A stretch of 64,000 nt of DNA from a virus, in the IMG/VR virus record IMGVR_UViG_3300032293_002041, positions 164,973-228,972 of that record; one strand, given 5' to 3'. Of this stretch, positions 44,073-53,784 are shown in pieces. Below the pieces are notes generated by a model. That model had not been told where the DNA came from, searched no databases, and was given only the letters and a program-made list of their open reading frames with translations. A program made the translations under genes and the position numbers. How positions within the stretch are numbered: the stretch's first letter is position 1; every line of letters begins with the position of its first letter.

Positions 44073-45020
44073 ATGGCTAATAAAATTGCAGTATTATTAT
44101 GGTTATATCATACTGACTTATGGGATGAGTTTTACTCAAAGCTATATCCTATTAAGGATCATATTCACCTGTATCTTGGATTAGAACAATCTTCTGATTC
44201 TGTGTCTATTGTCGATGTTGCTAAGGATTCTTTTCCTGATTTGCATATTTCCTTCCATGACAATTGCGGAGGAGATATTCTTCCGTTCGTACGACAAATA
44301 TCAAATCTACCAAAATCTCATGAGATATTTCTAAAATTACACTCTAAAAAAAGCAGCTTATGTAGATATGTCAATTGGAGATCGGTTTTATTGCAGAGCT
44401 ATATTGGGGATGGTGGTAGGTTTTTGAAAAATACTTCTAGGTTTCATGATCAAAGAACTGGATCCGTTTGTAATAAATCGCTACTAATGCATAATCATGA
44501 AAATACTAATTCAGCAAAAATTCAAGAATTATGTAGTATCTTGAATATAGATTATAACTCATATGGCAATGGAGACTTTTGTGCTGGTAGTATGTTCTTT
44601 GGGAGGACGAGTCTTTTTCAAAAGTATTTTAATAAAAATAGCATATTAGTATTAGAAAAGCTGTTAAGCGAAGAAAAGGGAAGGGTCGATGATAGAAAAG
44701 AAGGAAAGTATTGTCATAGCTTAGAAAGAATTTTTGGCTATTTGGTGAGAGATAGTAACTTAAATATAAAATACTCAATAGAAGATGCTGTTAAAATTCT
44801 TAATCCTCTTGCTCCTGATAAGAAGCTACATATGATTAGATTAGACAATAATGAATGCTATATACAAGAAGATACTTGTGTTTATGGTAATATCTTATCT
44901 GAAACAGATTCTTCAATAGTTATTAGATGGCTGCATTTAAAACCAGTAATAACTAGAGAATATAAAAAACTTAATAATAACACACTAGTAAAATTAAATG
45001 ACAAATCAATGGATATCTAG
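44073..45020 (+). CDS. RgpF-like (rhamnan synthesis F) glycan protein
   Basis: The 315-residue protein has the pattern of the rhamnan-synthesis protein F domain: SFHDNCGGDILPFVRQI (compare NRGRDI-PF in the family), EIFLKLHSKKS, then a Trp-Arg-containing block and GDFCAGSMFFGR. Such proteins act as glycosyltransferases in cell-wall and O-antigen rhamnan synthesis. It opens the glycan cluster, with AGGA six bases before the ATG. The C-terminal 80 residues are unassigned. A role in building a deoxyhexose-containing glycan fits the dehydratase in region 1. Confidence 0.75.
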   Translation: MANKIAVLLWLYHTDLWDEFYSKLYPIKDHIHLYLGLEQSSDSVSIVDVAKDSFPDLHISFHDNCGGDILPFVRQISNLPKSHEIFLKLHSKKSSLCRYVNWRSVLLQSYIGDGGRFLKNTSRFHDQRTGSVCNKSLLMHNHENTNSAKIQELCSILNIDYNSYGNGDFCAGSMFFGRTSLFQKYFNKNSILVLEKLLSEEKGRVDDRKEGKYCHSLERIFGYLVRDSNLNIKYSIEDAVKILNPLAPDKKLHMIRLDNNECYIQEDTCVYGNILSETDSSIVIRWLHLKPVITREYKKLNNNTLVKLNDKSMDI

Positions 45021-45870
45021 TAGTTATACTAAAAGAAAAGTGAATGAATTATGCTATCTAATCCCATCAGATTTTGATTGGGAGTTTTATATAGAAGCAC
45101 ATAAAGATTTACAAATAGCTGGAATAAAAGATGAACAAGCTGCTATGGAGCACTATGTCTTGTTTGGAGCAGCGGAACACAGAATTTCTGCTAGACAAGA
45201 CTATTATTTAGATGATATTATTAATCTTTATGATCAGCGAGATAGTGCTATCGTAGTATTTATACAGTGGTATAAGGCCGACGAAGAAACAAAAAATAAT
45301 ATGATATATTGTTTGAAGAAAAATATAATAAATAAGCATATAAAAACTGTTCATATCTTCGAAGAGAGTTGCTTAGATTTTATGGATTATTTGGATAAAG
45401 ATGAGATGCTAAAGGTCAAATATTCTAATGTATCTAGTAGATTAACCTATAAGGGATGGCTGGACTACTCTATAAAACAATATCCAAAAGACATAAAAGT
45501 ATTAATCAATTCTGATATCTATTTAGATGATAAAATTAGCATATTAAAGAAACTATTGTGGCGACACGATATTATGTATGCCTCGTCCAGGATAGATCAG
45601 GCAAAGTCTGGAGACTTAATAGAAAGCAGAGAAACTTTTGAAGAAAATTCTCCTCCAATAAATCCGTTATATTCTCAGGATTGTTGGATTTTTAGAGATA
45701 GGTTGATCGATTTTGATGCTGACTACTATTTAGGATATGAGAATTGTGATCGCAAGCTTAGGGAAAGTCTGGTATCTTCTGGTGGAAAGCTTGTGAATCT
45801 TTACAAGTTAATAAATTGCATACATGTTGATTACAGAGCTAAAAAAAATAGAAATAGATACGAGCTATAG
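44998..45870 (+). CDS. Predicted glycosyltransferase with an N-terminal FY...HY...G module
   Basis: Residues about 25-65 (DWEFYIEAHKDLQIAG, then AAMEHYVLFGAAEHR) form a short helical module commonly attached to bacterial glycosyltransferases of surface-polysaccharide clusters. The rest (VVFIQWYKADEETKNNMIYC, DIKVLINSDIYLDD) has a GT-A-like pattern with an NSD segment in place of a typical DxD. The 290-residue protein overlaps the preceding gene by 23 bases. The exact sugar cannot be inferred. Confidence 0.65.
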   Translation: MTNQWISSSYTKRKVNELCYLIPSDFDWEFYIEAHKDLQIAGIKDEQAAMEHYVLFGAAEHRISARQDYYLDDIINLYDQRDSAIVVFIQWYKADEETKNNMIYCLKKNIINKHIKTVHIFEESCLDFMDYLDKDEMLKVKYSNVSSRLTYKGWLDYSIKQYPKDIKVLINSDIYLDDKISILKKLLWRHDIMYASSRIDQAKSGDLIESRETFEENSPPINPLYSQDCWIFRDRLIDFDADYYLGYENCDRKLRESLVSSGGKLVNLYKLINCIHVDYRAKKNRNRYEL

Positions 45871-46554
45871 CTTAACTGGTTTTTCTATTTGAATAAAATT
45901 GCTCCTAGTCTGGTATTTATTTTGATCAAAATGATCCCATAATCCATTGTGATAATGTACCAACTTAAACTGTTTCCATTCATTGCTGGAAAAGTTTTCG
46001 CAGCATACTGCCTTTTTAGGAAATTCAATTGGGGATTTAGTTCTTCTATTTATGTGCATATCGCTTATATCTTTTGGTTGATTATTTTTTGCTTGTAGAG
46101 ATAAAATTTCATCAACTATACTATCTTGTTTATATGCTGAGATCAAACCATCAATAATTTTATTATGACCTTTTATGGTTGAGAATCCACAAGATCCTAT
46201 ATTGTCAATAAATACTGGATCTTTGTTTGTTAGCTTAACCATATCATCTGGAGAGAATCCGTAATTCATAACGTCATAATCGCTCCATGCTCCATCAAAA
46301 AGACCGTAGGCGAACCATCGAGAATAACATAATTCTAAATACTCGTATCCGTTAATTGAATATTTATAGAGATTAGAGGAATAATCCTTTAGATCCAATT
46401 GATCATAAAAAGGATGTTTCTTTGAGTCGTCTAGAGAAAGAACTATGGGATCCCATCCATTATCTGACCATGACTTTTCCCAAAGCTCTATGAGCTTACA
46501 AGAATCTCTGCTAAACTCTGTATCTAGAGATTGATAAAAACAAGTAATTTGCAT
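45865..46554 (-). CDS. Hypothetical glycan-cluster protein, possible glycosyltransferase
   Basis: The start ATG at 46554 comes one base after the stop of the upstream minus-strand gene, so the two are coupled; a longer TTG start overlapping that gene is less likely. The 229-residue product begins MQITCFYQSLDTEFSRDSCK. It includes LELCYSRWFAYGLFDGAWSD and YDVMNYGFSPDDM, which recall glycosyltransferases of the GT-A type with an SDYD in place of DxD. It is convergent with the preceding gene, whose end it overlaps by six bases. Confidence 0.55.
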   Translation of the reverse strand: MQITCFYQSLDTEFSRDSCKLIELWEKSWSDNGWDPIVLSLDDSKKHPFYDQLDLKDYSSNLYKYSINGYEYLELCYSRWFAYGLFDGAWSDYDVMNYGFSPDDMVKLTNKDPVFIDNIGSCGFSTIKGHNKIIDGLISAYKQDSIVDEILSLQAKNNQPKDISDMHINRRTKSPIEFPKKAVCCENFSSNEWKQFKLVHYHNGLWDHFDQNKYQTRSNFIQIEKPVKL

Positions 46555-46555
46555 A

Positions 46556-47641
46556 TTATTTTTTATGAATAATGTAATAGTTGTATAGTCTTTGTATCTG
46601 TTCGATTGAAAGACGCTGGTCAGCACTTGTGCTAAAGTTTCCAATTAATTTGTTTGGCAGATAGTTTCTATTGATGAATTTCCATAATAATATATCTTCT
46701 GGACTGTCTATATGACTATTTATGTTATTGTCTATGAAAATTTTTATTCCATAGTCATAGGCCAGATCGGGCATTCCGTCTTGGATTTTCTTCAATATAA
46801 ATATCTTGGCAAAATTGATAAATGTTTGAAGATTATGATTTCCTGTTGCATATAATGCTGTTCCTCCGTTTATGTGGGTCATCATGTAAGAGGAGGCCTT
46901 GCATGGGATTATTCCATCGTATATGGATCCCGATATCCAAAAACCATTAGAGTTTAATACAAAGTTTTTAAGTTTATCTAACCAACCATTTGTAAAAAAA
47001 CAGTCTGTTTCTAATAAAAGAGTGGTATTGTGTTTTTGGCATAACTCTATAGCTTTAAAAAACATAATATTTGGCCCGGACTTTGTTCCATACTCTGGTA
47101 TTTTATCCAGAATCAATTCTGAATTTTTTATATATAAGTCTTCTTCTGGAGATAGTTTCAAATTAATAATATTGATATTGTTAAATATAGGATCTAGAAT
47201 ATGAATTTGTAATCTACTTGTCTCGACTTCTTGATTCAGTAGAATTATAAAAGATATATCCTTAGCTTCTTCTGGTTTAGTGTTTTCTTTTATTCTATTA
47301 ATTAAACTACTATAAGAACCATCTAAGATCTCTCTGGTAGTTAAAAGTAAGCATATGCATTCTAACTTATTTGAAGCAAACTTCATTTCTGTTAACGACA
47401 TATGAGTTAAAAGAGATGTATTATCTATTTCCTTAATTTCTTTCTCTTCTATATTTTTAAATCTATTTTCTTTCTTCCCAAATTTGTAATAGTGGTTGTA
47501 CAACCTTTCTTTAAGAGAGGTGTTCGATAGATACTTGCAATATGACAAGGTGTCTGGGTATTCTGAAGCATAGAATTCATAATCAAAAGAACTATCTATG
47601 TGGTCTTCCGATATCCACACTTTGTGAGAATTATTTGTCAT
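46556..47641 (-). CDS. Predicted glycosyltransferase with an FY...HY...G module
   Basis: Residues about 18-60 (FDYEFYASEYPDTLSY, then ERLYNHYYKFGKKENR) repeat the helical module seen in two other proteins of the cluster. The main domain has TTLLLETDCFFTNGWLDKLK, a GT-A metal-site-like ETD in a hydrophobic strand, and later HINGGTALYATGNHNLQTF. The 361-residue protein is transcribed on the minus strand against most of the cluster, together with the downstream coupled gene. Confidence 0.65.
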   Translation of the reverse strand: MTNNSHKVWISEDHIDSSFDYEFYASEYPDTLSYCKYLSNTSLKERLYNHYYKFGKKENRFKNIEEKEIKEIDNTSLLTHMSLTEMKFASNKLECICLLLTTREILDGSYSSLINRIKENTKPEEAKDISFIILLNQEVETSRLQIHILDPIFNNINIINLKLSPEEDLYIKNSELILDKIPEYGTKSGPNIMFFKAIELCQKHNTTLLLETDCFFTNGWLDKLKNFVLNSNGFWISGSIYDGIIPCKASSYMMTHINGGTALYATGNHNLQTFINFAKIFILKKIQDGMPDLAYDYGIKIFIDNNINSHIDSPEDILLWKFINRNYLPNKLIGNFSTSADQRLSIEQIQRLYNYYIIHKK

Positions 47642-47732
47642 TTGAGCAATTATTCTTGCCTGAGATATGAAATTGATTACTATATTATAGCAATAATCTT
47701 TATTCTGTCAAAAGAGTTAATGGTTGACTAGC

Positions 47733-50066
47733 ATGGATATTCTTACTTTTTATCAAAACCATAAAATAAACAAAGACTTTGATGAGATACTATATCAATC
47801 GAGATATCCTGAGACTATAGATTTTTATCAACCTTATTGTAATGAAAATAATATAAATGATAAGCACAGACTATATTTTCATTACCATTTATATGGTAAA
47901 CAGACAAAAACCCATAGTGGTTTTAATAGACTAATAGATTTTTACCTATTCAATAAGATTGATGAATTTTTTGATGAAATTCTATATCAAAGTATGTATC
48001 CAGAAACAAAAGACTTCTATCAGCCAGAATGCCGTAATAATGATATAGATGAAAAACATAGGCTATATTTTCATTTTAAAAACTACAACAGAAATGCTTT
48101 TCAAAAAATAGATGATTATTGTCTTGTAGAAGAATGTTCTAGTATTTCTAATTATGGAGTTCATTTATTTCCATATGAGTCAACAGAATTACAGGATGTT
48201 TCTGCTAGACAAAGTACCGCAATCAATTCATATGTATCACACAAAATACCAGAGATACAAATTATTAGCTTTGGTAAAAATAATCCTAATATATCAGATG
48301 TAGAGTATGTATCAATTAAGGACATAAATCATCAAGGAATAAAATGCGATAGAGACTATTACTTTTTAGGAGATATACTGGAGTACGGCTTAACTATTAC
48401 AAAGCCTGACGACTATATCATATATACGAATTCAGACTGCTTTATTAAAGATAGGTTTTATAGTTTCATATTAACTAGTAGCTATGACTATATTGAATTT
48501 TTTAGACTAGAAACAACAAATGATAGAATCATTGGTCAAAACAAGGATGGTATAGATGGCTTTGCTATTAAACATAGTTTATTACAAAAGCTATTTGATA
48601 AAAATATTCTACCCAAAGATCTGATTCTTGGCGCCCCTTACTGGGATGCTATTGTTTCAAGCATAGCTAGAAAATATATAGATAATAAGTATCAAGATAC
48701 TAGCAGATTGTATCATACTAAACATATCCCCAGATGGAGCTTTGGAGAACTGGACTATGCTGGCAAGCATAATCTTTCTATACTGAATAAAATATACGAT
48801 AGTGGTATTATTAATTGTAGAAAAGCTGAAATAAAATCTGATAATTTAGTAATTAGGATATTTGATAGTAAAACAAATTTTGTTGATGCTAAAAAAATAA
48901 TCTCTAATGAAAGATTTGGAAATAATAAAATAAAAACATTTGACTATAACTATTTATTTCTTCAAAAGGGTATTTCTCTTTTGACTGATGAAAATCTAGG
49001 AACCACTGCTGGAACTCGGTATTTAGTTAATGAAAGCAATATTCAATCAGTTATAGATGAAGAGTTAAGTAAATACAAGAGATACGTTATACTAGAAGAA
49101 AATCAGCAACTATGTGAATCCACACAGTTTATTCCTTCTCAAAAAGATCCGGTGTTAGGAATAGTTCTATGCTTTTTTGGAAATGATGATCTTAGAATTA
49201 AATCAGTAAAAAGAGCCCTGGTGGAATTTCAAAAACAAACTATTTGGAAAAAATCTAAAGTAGTTTTTATAGAGTTGATAGATAATGGTATTAGTAATTT
49301 TGATTTTTCAGATCACGCTAATGTATCTCATTTACAAATAAAATCTAAAGAATCAAATAAAAACTTGTTCCAGAAAGAGTGTCTTTGGAATATAGGAGCT
49401 AATTATATATCAAAAAGCGTGGATAATTTCATTTTTATAGACGCTGATACTTTTCCTCAACATAAAAAACTGTTTGCTAAAACCAACAAAATATTACGTC
49501 ACGATCCAAACACAGTATTTCAACTTGGTAACTGTTTGATTACCCAAAAAGAAGATGGAGAAATCACAAGACTTCAATGGTTATGGAATAGTTTCTCTAA
49601 GCTTAAAGCTACAGAGTCCTATTGTTTTAATCCCTGCGGAGGATTTGGAATTTCTAAGAAAGTATTTAATCAAATAAATGGATTCAATCCATATGGATTA
49701 TTATACGGTGGAGACATATTATTTGTTTATGAAATAGATAAAAGGTCTCGTGTTATATGGAATTACGAGATGAATTATATGAATATATTTAAGAATATGA
49801 GTAGAGAGTTAGACACTAGGAATATTATTGTCAAAAATGAAGAGTCTCCATTGATTCATTGTTGGCATGGAGATCACGAACAAAGACCATATCGAATCTG
49901 GGGATTAGTATTCAACGAACTAGAATTTAATAAAGACGAAATAAGACTTGATGAGGATGGGCTGTTATCTTGGTCTGATGATGAAAGTCAATTAAAATAT
50001 AGCAAGTTTTTTCAAAATAAGAAACACATTACAGATATCAAAACTCATAGAAAACTATATTTATGA
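47733..50066 (+). CDS. Large protein with tandem N-terminal modules and two glycosyltransferase-like domains
   Basis: The start chosen is ATG at 47733; a TTG three codons earlier is possible. The first 130 residues hold two copies of a unit with FDEILYQSxYPETxDFYQP and KHRLYFHY, a diverged form of the cluster's FY...HY...G module. A first GT-like domain includes YIIYTNSDCFIKDRFYSFIL. The second, from about residue 480, has VDNFIFIDADTFPQHK with a DxD metal site and CGGFGISKKVFNQINGF and GLLYGGDILF, as in GT2 galactosyltransferase-type enzymes. It probably adds two linkages of one glycan. Confidence 0.75.
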   Translation: MDILTFYQNHKINKDFDEILYQSRYPETIDFYQPYCNENNINDKHRLYFHYHLYGKQTKTHSGFNRLIDFYLFNKIDEFFDEILYQSMYPETKDFYQPECRNNDIDEKHRLYFHFKNYNRNAFQKIDDYCLVEECSSISNYGVHLFPYESTELQDVSARQSTAINSYVSHKIPEIQIISFGKNNPNISDVEYVSIKDINHQGIKCDRDYYFLGDILEYGLTITKPDDYIIYTNSDCFIKDRFYSFILTSSYDYIEFFRLETTNDRIIGQNKDGIDGFAIKHSLLQKLFDKNILPKDLILGAPYWDAIVSSIARKYIDNKYQDTSRLYHTKHIPRWSFGELDYAGKHNLSILNKIYDSGIINCRKAEIKSDNLVIRIFDSKTNFVDAKKIISNERFGNNKIKTFDYNYLFLQKGISLLTDENLGTTAGTRYLVNESNIQSVIDEELSKYKRYVILEENQQLCESTQFIPSQKDPVLGIVLCFFGNDDLRIKSVKRALVEFQKQTIWKKSKVVFIELIDNGISNFDFSDHANVSHLQIKSKESNKNLFQKECLWNIGANYISKSVDNFIFIDADTFPQHKKLFAKTNKILRHDPNTVFQLGNCLITQKEDGEITRLQWLWNSFSKLKATESYCFNPCGGFGISKKVFNQINGFNPYGLLYGGDILFVYEIDKRSRVIWNYEMNYMNIFKNMSRELDTRNIIVKNEESPLIHCWHGDHEQRPYRIWGLVFNELEFNKDEIRLDEDGLLSWSDDESQLKYSKFFQNKKHITDIKTHRKLYL

Positions 50067-50815
50067 ATATTGTAACCGTATTTGATTATGATTTGAAAGA
50101 CATTAATAATCAGACTATGCTAAGGATGTTTCTTGGAGGCATTTTAGAGCATTGCCTTAATTTTCCATACAAGATATGGATTATTACTAGTCAAGTTGAT
50201 GCTATAGATAGTATGTTTAATAGTTCTTCGATAAGAACAATAAGAGCAAAAAACAATAAATATGATATTCCGTCAAACATGCCCAATATCAAATATAAGC
50301 TATATAATTTATGTAATTTAAATTTTGAGTTTATCTATTTAGATTGTGATACGTATGTTAATAGTGATTTGTCTTATCTTTGGGATAAAAGAAAAGATAA
50401 GCCATTCACATCAACTGTGCATCAAAAAAATATCGAAGGACATACTTCAGATAAAAGTGACTTTATGAACTCTGGATTGCAAATAGTCTCAGACCCGGAC
50501 TTTTTGGATTATGACAAACTCTATGAACTTGCACAACAACTAAACTTTAAGTTTGACGTGCCAGGCACAGACCAGGCATTGCTAGATGTTTATTGTAGAA
50601 AAATAGGATACAATTTTGTTCATAAAGACATAGGGTGTGAATACAATTCTTGTGCTGGCTATGGATTAGTTGATATTGATGATGAATATAACTTCAATAT
50701 TACCTATAAAAATAAAGATACAGAGTATGCGGTAAAAATTAATCATTACTGGAATGAGTTCAAACCATGGGTGATAAATTGTCCTATTTTCAAATTTTAT
50801 AAAGAGACTATTTAG
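50063..50815 (+). CDS. GT8-like glycosyltransferase
   Basis: The 250-residue protein shows the family 8 pattern: FEFIYLDCDTYVNSDLSYLW with the DxD metal site (DCD), an NSGLQIVSD block and GTDQALLDVYCR near residue 170. These enzymes are retaining transferases that use UDP-sugars. The ATG overlaps the stop of the preceding gene (ATGA), and its own stop overlaps the next start, so the cluster is translated as a coupled operon. Confidence 0.75.
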   Translation: MNIVTVFDYDLKDINNQTMLRMFLGGILEHCLNFPYKIWIITSQVDAIDSMFNSSSIRTIRAKNNKYDIPSNMPNIKYKLYNLCNLNFEFIYLDCDTYVNSDLSYLWDKRKDKPFTSTVHQKNIEGHTSDKSDFMNSGLQIVSDPDFLDYDKLYELAQQLNFKFDVPGTDQALLDVYCRKIGYNFVHKDIGCEYNSCAGYGLVDIDDEYNFNITYKNKDTEYAVKINHYWNEFKPWVINCPIFKFYKETI

Positions 50816-51726
50816 TGTTAGAAATATTATTAAATGAATATGCAGATACTAATAGATACATAAACAATATCAAACATAATTATGTTTTACCCAATAATGA
50901 TATCTCAAGTATTTTTTTCTACAGAATAGATTGCTTAGGAGGAGTTCCGCTAGTAGTTTTTTTATACGATGTTTACGGATTAGACGGCATTGAAAGATAC
51001 AAAAAAATATCTTTAAATCATTGTTTGCATATTCATAATGGAATTTATCCTTTAGATGCTACTATTATAGAAAGTTTTTGTAAGTATTATGTAGAAACTC
51101 TTAAAAACTGTACTTACATAGGATGCTGGGATAAGGGATATATTCCAGAGTTATATTTAATAGATAAATACTGTAAAGGTAAGGCTGTGGACAAGCCATA
51201 TAATAGTGGTCACGAAGGAAACACCATTTGGTTCAATAAAGACAACTGGTATGAAAAACTAAGAGATAAAAAAATACTAGTAATATCTAGTCATTGTGAA
51301 TCCATGAAACAACAGTGGCTATCCAATAGCTTATTTAAAAGCCACAACAAGAACATCAAAAACGAAGAAACTGGGGTTGAGCTAGTTTTTGTTAAGCCCC
51401 CAATGTCTGCCTGTGGATTGTCTCCAAATGCCTCCTGGATTGAGAGCTTGGATATTTTTAAAAAAGATGTTGATATGGCGCTACAAACTTTTGATTTAGA
51501 TTTGGCCCTAGTTAGTTGCGGAGGATACAGCGCCCCGATATGTAACTATATTCATAGCAAATATAATAAAAGTGTATTTTATATTGGAGGAGCTTTGCAG
51601 TTATATTTTAGTATTATTGGTAATAGATGGATCAAACAACCATTTATAAACGAATATTGGACTAGGCTCTCTGAAGATGAAATACCAAATAATTTCAAGT
51701 CAATAGAAAACGGATGTTATTTTTAA
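50815..51726 (+). CDS. GT-D-like polysaccharide-cluster protein
   Basis: A GTG start overlaps the previous TAG by one base. The 303-residue product ends with a highly characteristic block: ALVSCGGYSAPICNYI, VFYIGGALQLYFSIIGNRW and NEYWTRLSEDEIPNNFKS followed by ENGCYF. This is shared by proteins found in many bacterial surface-glycan clusters and resembles the GT-D fold of DUF1792-type glycosyltransferases. A transferase role is likely but the donor and acceptor are unknown. Confidence 0.65.
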   Translation: MLEILLNEYADTNRYINNIKHNYVLPNNDISSIFFYRIDCLGGVPLVVFLYDVYGLDGIERYKKISLNHCLHIHNGIYPLDATIIESFCKYYVETLKNCTYIGCWDKGYIPELYLIDKYCKGKAVDKPYNSGHEGNTIWFNKDNWYEKLRDKKILVISSHCESMKQQWLSNSLFKSHNKNIKNEETGVELVFVKPPMSACGLSPNASWIESLDIFKKDVDMALQTFDLDLALVSCGGYSAPICNYIHSKYNKSVFYIGGALQLYFSIIGNRWIKQPFINEYWTRLSEDEIPNNFKSIENGCYF

Positions 51727-51733
51727 CAAAAAT

Positions 51734-52249
51734 ATGAATACTATTTATGAACCATATTGGTTTAATTATCAAGATTTTTATAAGTTTGTTAGTACACACA
51801 ACTATAAAACATTTGTAGAACTTGGCGTATGGCTTGGACATTCTGTTAGTTTTTTAGCGAAGCACTTGGAATATGGTTCTGTTATTTATGCTATTGACCT
51901 ATTCGATGATAGTTACGCCCATAAGAACTATGATCATTTAAATGGGTTAAGATATGAGTTATTTAAGAAAAATACAGCAGAGTATAAACATATAATAAAA
52001 CCTATACACTCTTGTAGTTGGGTCGCCGCAGATATGTTCGAAAATCAGTCTGTAGATTTCGTGTTTATAGATGCTGATCACTCTTACGAGTCAGTATGTA
52101 AGGACATAGACGGTTGGTTGAGCAAGATAAAAAAGGGAGGCATCTTGGCTGGGCACGATTATTTTAATGCAGACGGCGTAAAGCTAGCTGTAGATACAAA
52201 ACTAAATGACGTTAAAATATATGGTTCTTGTTGGTATAAATATATTTAA
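51734..52249 (+). CDS. Class I SAM-dependent methyltransferase
   Basis: The 171-residue protein has motif I as FVELGVWLGHSVSFLA, a following acidic AIDLFDDS, and VDFVFIDADHSYESVCKDID with KKGGILAGHDY, the pattern of the Methyltransf_24 family. It transfers a methyl group from S-adenosylmethionine. Inside this cluster a sugar O-methyltransferase acting on the glycan is the natural guess. Confidence 0.8.
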   Translation: MNTIYEPYWFNYQDFYKFVSTHNYKTFVELGVWLGHSVSFLAKHLEYGSVIYAIDLFDDSYAHKNYDHLNGLRYELFKKNTAEYKHIIKPIHSCSWVAADMFENQSVDFVFIDADHSYESVCKDIDGWLSKIKKGGILAGHDYFNADGVKLAVDTKLNDVKIYGSCWYKYI

Positions 52250-52266
52250 CTTTTAAGTGATTAATT

Positions 52267-53148
52267 ATGGACAAAATACTATGGCATTACTTTTGTAGAA
52301 ATTTTTTAAACGATAAATACACAAAATATTTATTGATTAGCATTCATAGTTTAATAGAAACCGGTAAAGTTGACCCAAAAGATATTTTCATTTCTTTGGA
52401 TGGGCCACCAAATTTTGAAAACACGTATCTGCAAAAAATTATGGATTATGGAGTGAATATAACAAATGCGCCAAGATACAAAAATCATTCTAAAGCTACC
52501 AATCTATGCAGAGTTATAAAAGAAAATAGGGATATTGATAAAATAGTTCAAATTGATTGTGATACAATCATTACAGATAGCGACATTATTAATAAGATAT
52601 CAGATTTGGATGGAGCAGTAAATCATACTACAATAAACTGGCCAATTGCCAAGGTATTTGATAGTAGAGACGGATTGAAACATCCAACTTTTGGAGCAGA
52701 ACATTTTGTTGGGTCATCTGATCATTCTAGAAATTTATTGTTCTCTATTCGCAAGAACAATCAAGCACGATATGAGGCTTTTAAAGATTTTATGGAGCTA
52801 ATGTTCGACATGGACTTGGAAGCTACTATAGAAAAGTTAAAGACTGAAAGTAGAATGTTTGTGGGATATGCTTTTGTATTGAGTCCTAAGATTATACCGG
52901 AAAAATTTTTAAAGTTCATTTCAATATTAGACTTATTCTTCGGTGATGACGAGATGATATTTACTCTGGCTAGAGAGTATTGCGGTATTGAATATCATGA
53001 TATTAATAAAAATGGGAGAATAGTAACTGGGGCTGTTACCATGGAGGATTTTAATAGATATAAAGGAATAGTACATTTTCCAGTAAAAGATGAAGAAATT
53101 ATAGAACCAATAAATAAAATGGCTGAAGAAATATTGTGTGAGGAATAG
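52267..53148 (+). CDS. Predicted GT-A glycosyltransferase
   Basis: The 293-residue protein contains DKIVQIDCDTIITDSDIINK, a GT-A metal site DCD at the end of a hydrophobic strand, near residue 98. The N-terminal KYLLISIHSLIETGKVDPKD resembles the donor-binding half of family 8 and related transferases. The following YKGIVHFPVK is like the conserved His of GT8 enzymes. The donor sugar cannot be inferred. Confidence 0.65.
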   Translation: MDKILWHYFCRNFLNDKYTKYLLISIHSLIETGKVDPKDIFISLDGPPNFENTYLQKIMDYGVNITNAPRYKNHSKATNLCRVIKENRDIDKIVQIDCDTIITDSDIINKISDLDGAVNHTTINWPIAKVFDSRDGLKHPTFGAEHFVGSSDHSRNLLFSIRKNNQARYEAFKDFMELMFDMDLEATIEKLKTESRMFVGYAFVLSPKIIPEKFLKFISILDLFFGDDEMIFTLAREYCGIEYHDINKNGRIVTGAVTMEDFNRYKGIVHFPVKDEEIIEPINKMAEEILCEE

Positions 53149-53152
53149 TAAT

Positions 53153-53773
53153 ATGAAGATAACAAGAGATCGAAGTCCCTTTTTCTTTGTACACACCTAT
53201 AAAAACTTAGGAACCACTGTTATTTCACAGCTGCATGAGGAATACAGAGTTAGGTTTTTTGGAAATAAGACATTAGATACTTGGGAAATTGAAAATGAAG
53301 AATCATTAGATCATGAAACAAAAGCAAATTTGTTTAAGGAAAAAGATAAACTTATATCTATAGATCATATCAAAATCGATGAATTGCTAAGTTTGGGAAT
53401 TCTGGACGAATGGGATCTGAATAATAGAAGATTTTTGTCTATTGTTAGGGAACCGATAAGTAGATTCTTATCTATGTGTAATTACTTAAAAAAACATCCA
53501 AAAGAAATGATGAGATATTTAAAACCTTGGCATAAACAAACTTCGTCTTTTGAATCAGCTCATCCTATTGATGTTACTTTAATGCTGATGGAAAAACCAA
53601 AATTGATAGAACAGTGGTTTGAGCAATTTAATCTTAAAATAACACTAGATAAAAAACTCAATGTTAGTAACAAACAATATTTTGTTGATGATATTTGTAA
53701 AGAAGACTTAGAAAAAATAAAGAAATTTTTTGAAGACGATTTTAAGCTTTATGAAAAATTAAAAAATAAATAG
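53153..53773 (+). CDS. Sulfotransferase family protein (1)
   Basis: The start chosen is ATG at 53153 with AGGA upstream; a GTG five codons earlier overlaps the previous gene. The 206-residue product has HTYKNLGTTVISQL near residue 14, which matches the 5'-phosphosulfate loop of PAPS-dependent sulfotransferases (compare HIPKTGGTS). It also has FLSIVREPISRFLSM, the 3'-phosphate-binding motif. It should transfer sulfate from PAPS to a carbohydrate. It is rather short for the family. Confidence 0.75.
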   Translation: MKITRDRSPFFFVHTYKNLGTTVISQLHEEYRVRFFGNKTLDTWEIENEESLDHETKANLFKEKDKLISIDHIKIDELLSLGILDEWDLNNRRFLSIVREPISRFLSMCNYLKKHPKEMMRYLKPWHKQTSSFESAHPIDVTLMLMEKPKLIEQWFEQFNLKITLDKKLNVSNKQYFVDDICKEDLEKIKKFFEDDFKLYEKLKNK

Positions 53774-53784
53774 GGTCTTGTATT

